Origin: Brugia malayi
Lineage: Eukaryota > Nematoda > Chromadorea > Rhabditida > Onchocercidae
Assembly: GCF_000002995.4 (NCBI RefSeq)
Contig: NW_025062479.1
Span: 1,447,721 to 1,511,720, forward strand
DNA: 64,000 nucleotides
Direction: 5' to 3'
A program made the position numbers and the translations under genes. Under the pieces are notes generated by a model, which saw only the letters and a list, made by a program, of their open reading frames with translations, had not been told where the DNA came from and did no database searches. Shown piece after piece: positions 1 through 14,800 of the stretch; the first letter of the stretch is position 1; every line of letters begins with the position of its first letter.

Positions 1-826
<826 letters not shown>

Positions 827-3086
827 ATAAATACCATTATAACAGCAAAAGTAATAATAAATAATTATGACAATGATGGTAATAACAATATTAATAATAG
901 TAATAACATTCTATGATAATTATTAAAATTCTATGATATTATAATAATTAAAGGTGATAATGATGAATATGATAATTAAAAATGATAATGATAATACAAC
1001 GCCAAATATTATAACAGTATGCATTCATCTGTGTTTAATTAATCATTTAAAATACGTACTTTTTTTTTTTCAATTTTAACAGATGGCTAATAAATAGGCG
1101 AAAATTTTCTTATGAAAATCTATTATTTAAAGAAATAAAAAATAGGAAAATTTAAAATTACGAAAAAAAAGAATGAAAATTTAAAATTATTCCATCGCAA
1201 TATTTTAATGGCTATCATTAAAATTTATTAAAATTGGTTTTATTGTTATAACTGTTAAAAATGAAAGAATACACACTGATAAAATGTTATTGCATAGGAA
1301 TGCAAAATTTATTCTTGTTTTTTTATCAGCATGAATTTTTTTTTGTTTGTCTTTTATGATAACAATAATAATACATTATATAATTGATCAGTTAGTTTGT
1401 TTGTTTATTAAACCCATACTTAAAGTTAATTATTTTTTTATATATAATAATTTCAAATACTGTTTTTTCTCATTTTTTTTTTACTCTAATTAGTTTTCAT
1501 TAATTAGACCATACTTAAATTTTTTTGTGTGGAATACATTTTAAACTAACTTTTGAAATGTTATAAAATAAACGTAGTTTTTTTGTTTCGTTTTTTCTTT
1601 TCCTTCTTGATGAGTGATATAAAAAAAGAAAAGAAAAAGAAAGAAGCAATTCTAAAAATAAAACAATAAACAATTTACTAATTAAGCTTTATCAATAGCA
1701 ACCGTAATTTTTTCATTAAACAAATTATGAATGAGAGTGAAATAATGTTTTATTTGTCAAACACTTGAATTAAAATTAAAATACACATTAAATCAATATA
1801 ATTACTAATTCACATTTGCTCTTATGAACAAATCTCATTTTTTGATTAAATCTTTTTTCTTTTTTTGTTAAACAGGTTTTGGAGATAATTTTTAATTATC
1901 TGAAAGAAAAAAATTTTCTTTTCTTTTCTGTTTTTAATAGATAAAAGAATTTGAAATTGATAGCTTGTTTCTATCAAATGCCACCTGTTAGCTTTATCAG
2001 CACCTGTATCATTCGATGATTTCAAGTCTTTCCTTTGTATCACTAATTGTTGTTATTTGTCAATTTGAAATTGGTTCATTTTTCGTTTTCTTTTATGTTT
2101 ACTTATGCAATTTACTCTTCAAATATTTTTCTATTTATTTGTGAAAATTTTCTTTGTTTTTTCACATTTTCAGTAGTATTTACATATGGTTTTTAGTTCT
2201 TTTTTTTTTAATTTCTGTTTTATTTACGATATTTTCACATCTATTACTTAATTACTTACTAAGTTATCTATTTACTTACTTACTTACTCCTAGTAGATAA
2301 ATAATTAATTTACTGTAACAAATAAATGCATTAGATGTGGATTTATATATGTTCTTTTTTTTTGAAAAAATATATCAGAAAGATAAAGTTGATAAAATGT
2401 AATGTTTACATTTCTCTTTGACTATCATTTCATTTCCTAAATAATATTTAAACAATGAAGAAAGCAATGATAAGCAAAAAAATAGTTGGAATTATAATTG
2501 GTTGAATAGAATTCCTTCTATTACTTTATAATTGATCATATAATAAGGTAAAAGTTATGAGTAAAGTTATGTACGATAATGAATTGTAAAAGTGGAAAAA
2601 TATTTTTGCATAGATCATAGAATATATAGATTAGAAATAAGTGATAATTATATTAATTAGAAAAAAAAAAAGAGAAACAAAAGATCATGATCAATTATTT
2701 CAACTTCTTATCTGTATATTAATTACTTTCTTATCACGAATTACAATAAAAAATAATTAGTAAATAAACAAAATTTTACCACTTTTAATTAATCCGTTGA
2801 AAATATTAAGCATTTTACAAAGTTATAAGATAATAAAAATTTTACTCAGCATATGTTGAAACTTTTTGAAACAAATGTTTCGTTTTGCAATTTGACAGGC
2901 TTTCTTTTTCTTTCATTTTTTTTTTTTCACATATTGTGATCAGATTTTAAAGATTTGACTTCTTTCGTTAGTAACTTTTATCGATTTAACATATCTTTTG
3001 TTTTCATCTTCCTCTATTACGTTTCAAATAAATTGATTTAAATTAATTTTAATATTTTTTTCATTCCAAGATCTTTGTTGATTTAG
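827..3086. other. AT-rich non-coding DNA 5' of the zyxin-like gene
   Basis: No credible exon was found on either strand. The stretch has T/A homopolymers, TTACTTAC-like repeats near 2250-2290 and scattered stops in all frames. The missing first exon or exons of the downstream gene may lie here or left of the window; I could not identify a convincing ATG exon joining in phase 0 to position 3087. Confidence 0.6.
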
Positions 3087-4269
3087 AATTTGGAACACGA
3101 GTGTCACCTTTTAAATCAACACGAACTTTCGAGATCACAAAAATACGAATTGCAACGTTTCATTGATCAAAATTCCCATCTTCTACGTTCACCAAGTTCA
3201 CAAGGTATGTGCTTAATTTTTTGTATTTAAAAATTTTCCCACTTTTAAAATAAATTTAGTTTTACAAAAATAAATATTTGATTTTTGTGAATTCTAATTA
3301 ACAATTTCTTTGTTAAAACTTTTTTATTATTTTATTAAATTTACGTCTCAAAGTTTATGCTATAATTCCTGGCAAATATATTTTTTTTTTTAGGTAAGCT
3401 TGCTGCAATTTTCAAAAACTTTTTGTTAATTAATCCTATTTCTTTCCAATTAATTTTATTCCCTCTTAATGAAGAATGTAAGTGAAAAAATGAATTTTAC
3501 AAAATCGTTAACTTTTTGTTTCTAATTATTTTAATCTGGCAATTTTGTTAGATGGTTTAATCTTTCCCAATGCATAATGGTCCATTGATTTAACTTTAAA
3601 AAAACAAAAATTATCATTTATCACATCATAATCATTAATTTTTTTATCAAAATTATTCCCCATGTTTGTTTTATTGATGATTTTTATAAATGAATTTAAT
3701 CTAAATAACATTAATATATGAATGTTTTTTGTAGATTATAACAAAAAAAAAGACGCTTCAAATTTAAATAAAAATGTTAAATGTTAAAAATAGATAAGTA
3801 TTAAAATTAAATTTAGATTAAATTTTAAATAAAAATAATTGAAAAAAATTTTTTTCTTTCTTTTTTTCTCTCTCTCTTTTGCAACAGGAACAGGTGACTC
3901 ATCAATTTGGACGAAAGATAAAGGAGAGGATCGATCCAATCCGTATCAGCGAAACTACGGAACGTTATCCATATCATCATCACCACCCAACAGAAGGTAA
4001 GAAGAAATCTAATGTGTAATTTTGTTTATCCTCATAGACATCAAACTTCTTTAACTCATCTTTATCTTACTTCATATGAGAATATGTTATTGATCATTGA
4101 TGTTTATTGAATATTTCAGTTGGATAAAATTATAATAGAAAAGATTTCATCAAAAATTTTATTAATTTTAATAAAAATTTAGCATTATGTCATTGTGATA
4201 TTTATATTTTCATTTTTTTTTTTTTTTACGATTTTACATTTCTCTGTGAATTTTCGTTTTGCTCTTTTT

Positions 4270-4302
<33 letters not shown>

Positions 4303-6484
4303 CTTCTCTCCAAACATTATAAATTAGTTTAAATAAAAATAATAATAAAAAAAAAATATCAATTATTGCTAAATAATTTAAAATCATTTTATACAATTAA
4401 AAATTTCTTAAAATTATTAAATTACCAATGAATATGTGTATTTTGTTGAGAAAAAAAAAAAATTTATAGTAGTAGGAAGGAAGTAAAGTGGTCAGACGAC
4501 GTGTACCAATCAACAGGACCAATCCGTCAAACATCTTCATTATCACCGAACTGGTCTACAACGAACAATCATTTGAAAACTTCCGACAGTTTCGACGATT
4601 TTTATAATTTGTATAATAATTACAACAGTGGTAATAGCAGTAGCACAAACACAATGTCATATTATGGCAATACTGGAAACATAAATAGAGGTCGTGATAA
4701 TCACTTTCCGGAATATAGTCCAACTAGCAATTATCAATCATATGGAAAGCATCCGGTATATTTTATTGTATTTTCTAAAAATTTTTTTCAATAATTTCTC
4801 TTATTTGTTTCAATTTCATTTTTTTTTTTTTTTAATAAAATGTTTATCATTTAAAAATGTATTAACAATTGAAATTAATAAAATTTAAAAATAATAAAAC
4901 ATTTTAAATGATTAATGCTAAAATATTGAAAGCTAAAATTATAGGATGATTATAATCGATATGAAACAGCACGTTCTCGAAGTCATACATTACAACGACA
5001 ACGAGAAGATGATGAAAGGAGTCGATTTTCGGGATATGGTGATCGACCGGGTTCTGGTGTAGAATTTATGCCTACAAAATGGCATGGTGGTGAGGTAGGT
5101 ATATTTATGATTACTCTCATTAAGATTTTTACTTTTTAGCTTTAACTATTTTTCTTTTTTTTTTTTTTTTTTTTTGAGTCAAATAATCTTATGTTAATGA
5201 TGTTCTTTCTATCTTTCCTTCTTTTTTTTTTTCCTTTTAAGATTATTACTGATCCGGAACATTTGCCTCGCTCACTAAAGCCACGTCGTTTGTATTATTC
5301 ACCGATTGGTGATGGTGTTGTCGCTGCAGATGGTGTTGAATTGAAACGTGCACCAAAAGATATGTCACCAAAAATTACGGTGACACATAGCAGAACGTTG
5401 GATAGAGGTGAATCTGGCCATGATGGTTACAATATCTATGCTCGTACAACAACTCATGGTTGGTCTCTATTAAAAATTAAGATAGAAAATTTTAATAAAA
5501 ATTAAAATAGAGAAGTTTAAAGACTATATTTTTTAAATGATTGTCTGTTATTAGCACTTTTCCTAATGGATACTGTTTGTTTATACTGTTCAAGTATGAA
5601 TGTTTTCTTTTTTCCTACCCATCTTAATTACTTAATAAAATTGCAGTTGTGGGAAATATTTTAAATTTAAATAAATTCACCTATCCATCGTTACAAGATT
5701 TATTGTAGATTTTCATGCATAAATTTAATTAATAATGGTAATATTTGTATTTTTCCTCTTTTTCTTAAACCACTTCACACTATTTTTAGCCTCCTAATTA
5801 TTACCGATTCATTCGAAAACGTTTATTTACTTATTTTTATTTGTATTTAATTGAATTGGGTAAATTTAGATTTAGGAAATGATTATGGAAGTGATATGGG
5901 TGGAAGTGGACGTGATTCACGACTAACAGGTGGCATATCACCAGGTTTTTATCATAAAATATAATTTTAACTTTTCCATACAAAATTTTGAAATCATGTC
6001 GTTTTTCTTACCATCATCATTTATTAATGTTTTTCACTATTTTTGGATAATTTCGAGGTGCTTCAAGAAAAAAAAAAAAGAAATTGAATAACTATCTGAT
6101 CAAATTCTGACATATTTTTATCAAATTGAAAAATAAAAAAAAACATTTGAATAGAAAAAAAACAGATATGAAATGATAAATTTATAGGTAGCGATTCATA
6201 TGGACAACAAAGTGGTGTTAGCCCTGGTATGAGTTATGGTGGACGAGATTCTGATTATAAAAGACCAGGAAGTGGTGCTGGTGGTGGTGCTGGTGGTTAT
6301 AGCACTGGTAGTGGTGGTGGTAGTACACCATTTGGTCATGGAAAAGATTATTCAAGTGATACTGGATCAGGTGATATTGGTTATCCAGGTGGTCGAGGTG
6401 GTTATATCGGTAATTCCGAAATTTTCATCTAAATCTTTAAATATATCACATTTTTCAGCAATATTACAGAATTGTGTATGCTGT

Positions 6485-6521
<37 letters not shown>

Positions 6522-8867
6522 GATTTTAATCTTTTTTTTTTTGTGCACACTGTAGAAATGGCACTTTTTTGTTGTTGATTTGACAAATTAGTATAGATAA
6601 TAGAAAAGGATGCGATATTGATAAGGATTATGATATGGAATCACCTAAATCAGGTGTAGGTGGATATGGTTCGGGAATACGTGGTACGAATAGTTATGGT
6701 ACTGAATCACGAAATATGATTTCACCAAATTATCGCTATGATTCACCAACTGCAACTGCAACTTTTCAACATTCACCAGCTTATCATGATTCACATAATA
6801 CATTTGGTTTTACATCACAATCTGATCCATTTGTGAGTGATAGAGGTTTGCATTTAGAACTTTTATAACATTTAAAAAAAAAAAAGGCGAATTAAAAAAA
6901 AAAGAACAAGAATTATATATACTTCACTTAATTCTAAAAAAAAAAAAAAAGTTTTTTTCTTTTTTTTATTTAATGCTAAAGTTTAAAATGAAAATTGTTA
7001 ATTTTTTTTTTTTTTTTTTTTTTTGCGGTTTGGCTATATTTAAATTTTAATGAGCAATAAATGTGAAATTATAGTTTATTCTTTTGAAAAAATGATAATA
7101 TTTCTACCAATTTTCCCATCGTAACTTTCCATTTCGCTATAAAAATTGAATTTAATTGAATAAAATTTGCATGCATTAGAATCCTAACATATTAAATTTG
7201 ATTAGTCATAGTAAAGTAATAATTTAAACATAATTTTTGTTAGAACTTATTGAACGCACTTTAATATATTATCTAGCTGTTATGCATTTTGTTCGGTTAA
7301 TCTTTTTCATTTTTACTTTCTTTTTTTTTTTTTTTTTTTTTCTAAATTTGTATAGTTTGTGAATTAGTAATTTGACGCGAGTGGTTTGAGATTTTGGTTT
7401 CTTCGTTTGTTTGTTTTGTTTTGTTTGTTTTGTTGAATATTTGGTTGGTTAAAGGTCGTTCTCAGAGTGTTGACTTACTAAACGGACATCATGACAGTTA
7501 TGGTGATTACGGATTTAAAAACGATGGTCGTTTAAGTGGTATGTTAATTAGGACAAACTATTATTTGTCTTTTCTTCTTTTTTCTTTCATTTTTTTTCCC
7601 TTTTTTCTTTTTCTTTTTCTTTATTTTATTTTTTTATTTTTTAAAAAGAAGTAATAACATAAAGGTAGATGATGGATTGTAAAATTTGTAATATATTTTC
7701 AATAATTTTTGTAGATGCAAATTTGCCATAAATAAATAAATTGTAAATTGTAGAATCATCCGCATTACATGAATCAGTCAAATCAGAACGATATCATAAA
7801 TTTGATGTAACGAAAGATTATTTGATAACAAATCCACGTGAATTAATACATCAATATGCAACAACAACTCCAGTTTCTATACTAGAAATACCTGAAACAT
7901 CGCGTACGGTTAAAAAAATGTATTCATCAACAACGGAAGAAAAGTAAAATTTTACAAATTTATTAAAAAATTTTCTTTTTTTTTTTTTTAAGGATTATAG
8001 TTATGCTAATATATTTAAAGGGCTATTACATAGCTTAATTATTTTTAGTCTAAATCAGGTGATATTTAAGAGGATTAAATCATTTCAAGAACCAACAATG
8101 CATATGTTCCAACCATCAGCTTATAGATGAATCAAGATGACAAATGTCATATGTTAGCTGAATAAAATCCGAAATAGTTATCAGTATTCGAAGCAATAAT
8201 CAATTTTAAGAGTTTGAAAGATAATTTAATTTGCCTGATTGAGATGATATTGGTTAATTCGAGGCAGTTTTGATAATATTTGGATATAAAGGTTTTAATT
8301 TTTTTTTAAACCAATAAAAATAATTTAATTATCAGGTATGTACCTTATCCACCTTATAAAGGTTCCGATGCTGTTGTTCATCCAAATAATTTCGTTCGTC
8401 AACTAAGAGATGAAGGTAAAATTTCAAATTTTGTTAACTTTTTTTGTTATCACATTAAACTTATTTTAACGTTTCATTATACGATCAATCAAAAAAAAAA
8501 AAAAAAAAAAAAGAAAAAATTGGTATGTTTTTGTCGACAAAAAGAAAAATAAATTATTAATTCGAAATTAATTTGACAAAAAACAAAGAAACGAAAAAAG
8601 AAAGCTAAATGTTACAATAATTATCACACAATTAATTTTACAAATTTTGATCGAAATAAAAATTTTATAGGATTAACCGTATCGCAACGTGAAGCAAACA
8701 GGCATCAAAATCCTCTGACAACCGATAATCCAGAAATTGCGCACAAAATTTCGGAAATACGTAAGGAAACAAGTCGAGCAGCACCAACAAACAAAGAAAT
8801 TGATCATCTAACTGAAAAAATGATGTATAATTTACAGAGCGGGCCATCAACATCACTGCATTACTAA
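3087..8867 (+). CDS. Zyxin/LPP-like pre-LIM protein without LIM domains (5' partial)
   Basis: Twelve exons join in one frame: 3087-3204, 3888-3996, 4470-4755, 4945-5094, 5242-5458, 5870-5944, 6188-6409, 6597-6845, 7455-7538, 7754-7943, 8336-8415 and 8671-8867 (TAA). All introns are GT-AG. They give 658 residues with no start methionine, so the 5' end is missing. The protein is polar and low in complexity: a short helical Gln/Leu-rich N-terminus, a Ser/Asn/Tyr-rich part, a conserved-looking block near residues 225-290 (LPRSLKPRRLYYSPIGDG), a Gly/Ser-rich tract from exon 7, and a compact C-terminus (VPYPPYKGSDAVVHPNNF). The last residues, EIDHLTEKMMYNLQ, resemble the helix just before the first LIM domain in LPP/zyxin/TRIP6 (LPP, from memory: HLTKKMLYDM). 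The stop follows nine residues later and no LIM cysteines appear. The likely role is cytoskeletal or adhesion scaffolding, by inference. The gene structure is firm; the family assignment is tentative. Confidence 0.72.
4272..4302. repeat. Poly(T) tract in intron 3
   Basis: An uninterrupted run of about 31 T inside the intron between exons 3 and 4 of the zyxin-like gene. Such A/T homopolymers recur throughout the window. Confidence 0.9.
6486..6516. repeat. Poly(T) tract in intron 7
   Basis: About 31 consecutive T within the intron between 6410 and 6596. Length is prone to assembly error. Confidence 0.9.
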
Positions 8868-11800
8868 ATTAATTATTCATAAAATTAAAAAAAAAAAAAG
8901 CTAACCTTTGACCTTTACTCTATTCATCATTAATGCAATCATAATGGTATGAATACATAATATCACAAAATCTATCCTAAAATTATAATTATTATTTTGA
9001 ATATTAAAAAAAAATTTTTTTGAAAAATAAAATGAATAAAAGTAATGATTTTGTTAAAAACGAACAATGCTTTTGTTAATAGTTTGACAACTCAAAATAT
9101 GTATATAAATCTTTTTTTTTTCAAAATTTTTGAAACTTTTTTTTTTGTTTCTAATAGACATATAATTACTCTGCACTTGGTTTTTTTTTGTTTGATTTTT
9201 TTTTAGTTAAAAAACAAACATTTGGTTAATATGTAATATTATTTTCAAGCAAAAATTTCCAATTTTTTTTGAGAAAAAATTAAAGTTCAAACAAATTTCA
9301 AATATTTGTATAATTTTTCATATAATTTAAAGCTTCATTTTTTTCTCCTAATGTGATACTATTATTCCTTTAAAAAAAATAAAAAAATATAAAAAAAAAA
9401 ACTATTTTTTTTCATTTAGCTGTCAAAGAAATAAATTAATTCTAAACACTTCTCTTTTCAATTCTCTTCGAAAATTAAAATGAAATCAGAATCAAATTTG
9501 AATTTATATTTTCTCATAGAATAGTCGATTAATTTTTAAGTTCCTCTAGTCGATGAAAAATTTATTTTATCCATGTGGTATTATTATAAGGTTCTAAGGT
9601 TGAATAATTGCAGTGTGCAAAATAAAAGATTTGTCTCATTGTATTGCTTTTCATTTGAATCTATACAATTTCAATCAATTAATTGATTAATTAATTGATC
9701 ATATAATTATTAATCGTTCTGAGAATTTCAAGTTCAAATTTTATTTTTCTTTTCTTTTTCTTTTTTTAAAGTAAATGTAACAAATATAAATAACATAGTC
9801 AAAATTTCTCGATGGGAATAATCAATACAATCTAATTATAATATTATTTTAGATTTCAAACTCGAAAAAAAAAAAAAAAAAAAAACTAAGATAAAAAATG
9901 CAACAAAGTTAAACAAATGCTTTTATTTACCTTTGTTTGAAGATAATCACTCGCCTATACAGTGCAAAGTGCGATCATCTCATTGAATTTACTTCTTCAA
10001 TTCCGTAAAGTTCAAAAAAAAAAAAAAAAAAAACGAAAACGAAAAGCGCAGAAATTAATTGAGTCATATATCTTCAAAGTTAAATCATTTCACTTAAGCA
10101 TGCAACAATATGCATTAGAGAAAAAAAGAAAGGTGGAATTTAATTTTAGATTAAAATTTAAAATTTGATCAATAAGAAAAAGAAAAAGGGGCTTACCCAA
10201 TTTTGAATAATTATGAATTTAATCATATCATTCTTATAACATAATGATATCAAATAAATTATGATTTAAAAAAAATTTGTCGTTGAAGTTCGTTGGTTTT
10301 CCCAGAGTTTGAAAGGCCAGTAGGAATAAAATTGTTTACCCACGTGCCTAACAAACCCAGGAAAGCATTATCGAACATTTGTTCAATTAACAAGGAATAA
10401 TAATTATTATTTCTATCCATTTATAAATCAAAAATATTGCAATTAATATTTACACATTTTATTACTTTAAACATTTAAACTACAATAAGTCGTATTAAAA
10501 TTTATTTACAAATAACGCTATATATATATTTTTTTTCATTTTTAAAATTATACAAATTAGTGGGAAATTTTGATTCCAAGTTTATATGAAATAATATCAT
10601 ATCTTTTTTTCTTTTTAATTGTAAATAAATATTTGAAAGTGATGACAAAATATTATAAATATAAAATATTACACTATATATACATATATATAGATATATG
10701 AAAAATAAATAAATAAATGTTATTAATTGAGGTAAGATATTGTTAAAACAAATGCATATGCAAATATAATTCATATGATAAATTAATATTATCATATCAT
10801 ATCATTTTCTTTTAATAGCAAATAGATATTTGAAGATGACGGGAAAATATTGCAGAAACTAAAGATGTCGAATAAAATGGTGATGATAGAAATATGCTTT
10901 TTGCAAATTGATACATTAACAAAGAATGAAAAGATAGTTTTTTTTTTTTTTTTCCTTTTCTGTTTTTTATTATTTTTCATATTTTTTTTTATTCATTTTT
11001 GAAAACAAAGTTGCTTGATAGCATAATTGTATTTTTGTAACATTTTTAAGTTCTTTGATTTAGAGAAAGAGAAGGAAAGAGGGAGGAAGGGAGGAAAAAA
11101 GAAGAAAAGAAAACATTTTTGAATTTGTTAAATTTTAGTTGTTTATTCATTCTCATCTTATAGAGTTAGCATAAGGAAACTTTTTTTTTTCTTTTCATTA
11201 TATAAATATTTATAAATATTGAAAAGAAAAGAATGATAAGGAAGATGGAGGAAGATTGGAAGAGGAAAAGGAAGATGAAAAAAAAAAAAAAAAAAGAGAA
11301 AAGGAATGATTCAAAATTGAAATAATTTTTCTTTCTTTTTTTTTTGAATTAACAAAACTATATGTTATTACTAATGTATTTTTGCTGTATTTTCTCTCTT
11401 TTTTTCTTTCTAACTTCTGAAATACTTCAAAAAAAAAAAAAAAAAAAAAAAAAGAAATGATTATCGATGATTGATGAGATCATTTAAAATGAATTCAATT
11501 GGTTATTTCTATGGAAGCAAAAAATTAACAAACAAACAAACAAATAGTAAAAAAGTGAAAGAATGAAAGAAAGGAAGCATAACTGTTGCAACTGGTTTTT
11601 GTTAAATAAAATTGAATTATTAAAAAAATGTTTTTGTTTTTTTTTTCCTCATTTTGCCCTTTCCTTCTCCGTTTCTTCTGTATCTTTTTTGTTTTTCTTT
11701 CTTCTCCTTTTTTTTTTTTCTTTTTTTGCTTGTTTTTTGATATTCTTGATAAAACACACAAAAAAAAAAAGAATCTAAAAACATTTAATATATTTTAAAC

Positions 11801-14800
11801 AACAAACCTTTTTGTGTTTTGTTTTCTATTTTTTTTTTTTTTTTTTTGTTTTTTTGTAAAATGTTAAAATATCAATTGTTAATTTACCATTTATTATTAT
11901 TTTAATTATCATTATTATAAAAACAAACAAATTAATACAAAATCAAACACATATATCGTATTATTATTAGTTTGTTTATGCCTTTTTTCGATGTTTTAGC
12001 TAAAGAGCAAAAAAAAAAATTTAAAAAATTAAAGCGAACTAAAAATTTTTTTGTTAAAAATTATTGTAACTAAATGTTATAATGACATAATTTATATACA
12101 TATTTGTTTATATGTATTGCAATTTAAAATCGAATATAAAAAAGAAAAAAAAATGTATAAAACAATGATAACACTTTGTTTAATGATTTGTTTTAAGATA
12201 ATAGAAATCATAATTTTAAAAGTTTACCAAATTAATGCAATTCTTTTGTTTTTTTTTTTTTCTCGCTGATAATTTTTTTTTCTCATACAATTAAAATGTT
12301 ATTCTTCAATTTTTATTGAAATGAAATTAAAATTAATACAAAGTATTATAGTTGTTTGCTAAAATTTAAATGGAAAATTTTCTTTCTTTTTGTATTTTCC
12401 CTTCTTCATCTTATTTCTATTCTATAATTATTAGCGTTAGCTAAAAGAATTTTTTGCTAATAATTCATAATACTTTTCGATATGCTTGTACAATGTTGAA
12501 AATAAATAAAAACAAAAGAAACAAACTTTTTTTTTATGTTTTAACATATGCAACTTTTAAAATATGTGAAAAAGATATAAAATCTTTTAAACGTTTTCAT
12601 AAAAATGCGTTAATATTTTGAAACTTTTTTTCTTGTGCGCTTAAAAATAAGTCATTTCTTTTATATCACTTTTTGTTTTCTTTTATTTTTTATTTTTCAT
12701 TTGCTTATTTATTCTTTTTTATTTTTGAAGTCAGACTGACATTAACGTTTTGGAAAAGAAAGGAAAGAAAATGTATCATTACGATCATTCCACCATTAAA
12801 ATTTTCTTCCTTTTTTTTTTTGCTCTTAGATTGAAATAACCAAATCTGATTGTTTAGTATATTATGATGATGTAATAATAGAAAAGAATACAGAAAAATG
12901 ATTTTAAAAAGAAAAATTTTTTTTAATTGTAAGTTTTTGATCAATAATTAATATCAAATTATTTTTTATATAATTTCTTACATAATTTGATGATAAATAG
13001 TTTTGAGCTCTTGGAAAAAAAAATTTATTAAATTTTGAATAATTTTTTTTTTCTTTTTTTTTTTTTCATATCAAAATATTAGCGATTAATTTTTCGTCCG
13101 TTAATTTTCTTTTATTTTTTTTTTTTTTTGTTGTTGAAATCAGTTAATTAGTTTTGCTCTGTTCTTTTATTTCGAAAAATATAAAAGAAACATAAGAATA
13201 TGGTTATATTGGTGAAAAATTTTTTCTATTTGATTTTTTTTTTTTTTTTTTTTGCAATAATAAAATAAGAAAGGAATTTGTAAGCGAAATATAATGTTAA
13301 AAAATTTTTACGATTTGAAATTTATCATTTTTTTTTTTTCATCATTCTTTACATGGATAACAATGAAAATTTGATTCATTTTTCTCTTTTTATAATTTTG
13401 ATTAATTGTAAAGTATTTTCAATAAAATAACTGTGCAAATATTTGTAATATTAATGTAAACTGTTTGTTAAAATGTTAAATTTAACATCTGTTATGGAAA
13501 TACTTCCTTAGAATTAAAAGAAAAAAAGGAAGATTGTTTGGCTAAATTTTAATTTTGAAGTGATTTTTAAACATATTATGTCTTATAATTATTATCTTTC
13601 ATATGTAAATTAAAATCTTGATTAAGAATTATGAAGAAGAAATCAAAATTTTTGCCCGAAATTATTTTTTTACCTTTTTTTATTCATTTTGAATGACATA
13701 TGGTTAGCAATAAAGTGCATATGGTAATTAATTAAATGATACTTTAAAAGAAATAATTATAGATCTTATGAGATATTATATTAAATGTTGCAGAAAATTC
13801 CGCTCAAATGAAATTCTTTATTACTTATAATATTTAATCGCAATTTTCATTACAAAAATGAAATTATTAATTTTTCACGCAAAAAAAAAAAAAAAAAAAA
13901 ACAAAAAAGAAAAAAAAAAGATTGTAATCCTATGTAAGCAATACATACGTAAACAGATATTACAGACGTACAAACACACGCATAAACGTGTAAAAGTATA
14001 CATTATACATCTATACGTGAATGTTTAATAATAACGTATGAATAGAAACTTTTAATAAGTCAAAACCTTTTTTTTTCTTTGAAATGAAACTTTTCATATT
14101 TAAATATTCATTTTATTTGTGTATTTTTATACGTGGAATGCATAAATAAATATTTGCATTTATAATAATTATTCTTATCTTTACTCTTATAATTAATTAT
14201 TTATAAAATTGTGAGGAAAAAAAACTTCATATGTATAATATTATTATTTAATATAAGTAATTAACATCCAATTATTGTAATATTTTGAGTTATTTTCTAA
14301 AATTATAATCAAATAAGAGTGCAAGTGTTTTGCGCTTTTTTACAATAATAAAATTTAAATTATCCAAATTTATTTGAGTATAACATAATAAGTAGTTTTT
14401 CTTCATACATTATTCATTGCCTTGTCGTTTATCCTTCTTTTTCAATTTTTTAAATTTTCTAATTTTTCAATTTGTAAATCAATATGATACAAGTGATACT
14501 TTACTTTTATTCTTCTTCTTTTTTTTTTTCTTCTTCTTCTTATTATTATTACTACTATTATCATTATTATGGTTTCCGAAAGAGTTTTGTATTGAATTAT
14601 GAAATGTTATGTTATCATACCATTTATTTCTTTTCTTAAATCACAATTCAAAATGCATCGTTGAAATTACTAATTCTTTAAATTGTGAGAAATCAAAATG
14701 AGCTATCAAATGTCACATTTTTTTTTAACTTTCTTTCTTTTAAAGAATTTTATGTAATTCAATAAATTGCAATTATTTCATTATTTATATTTGAAAATGT

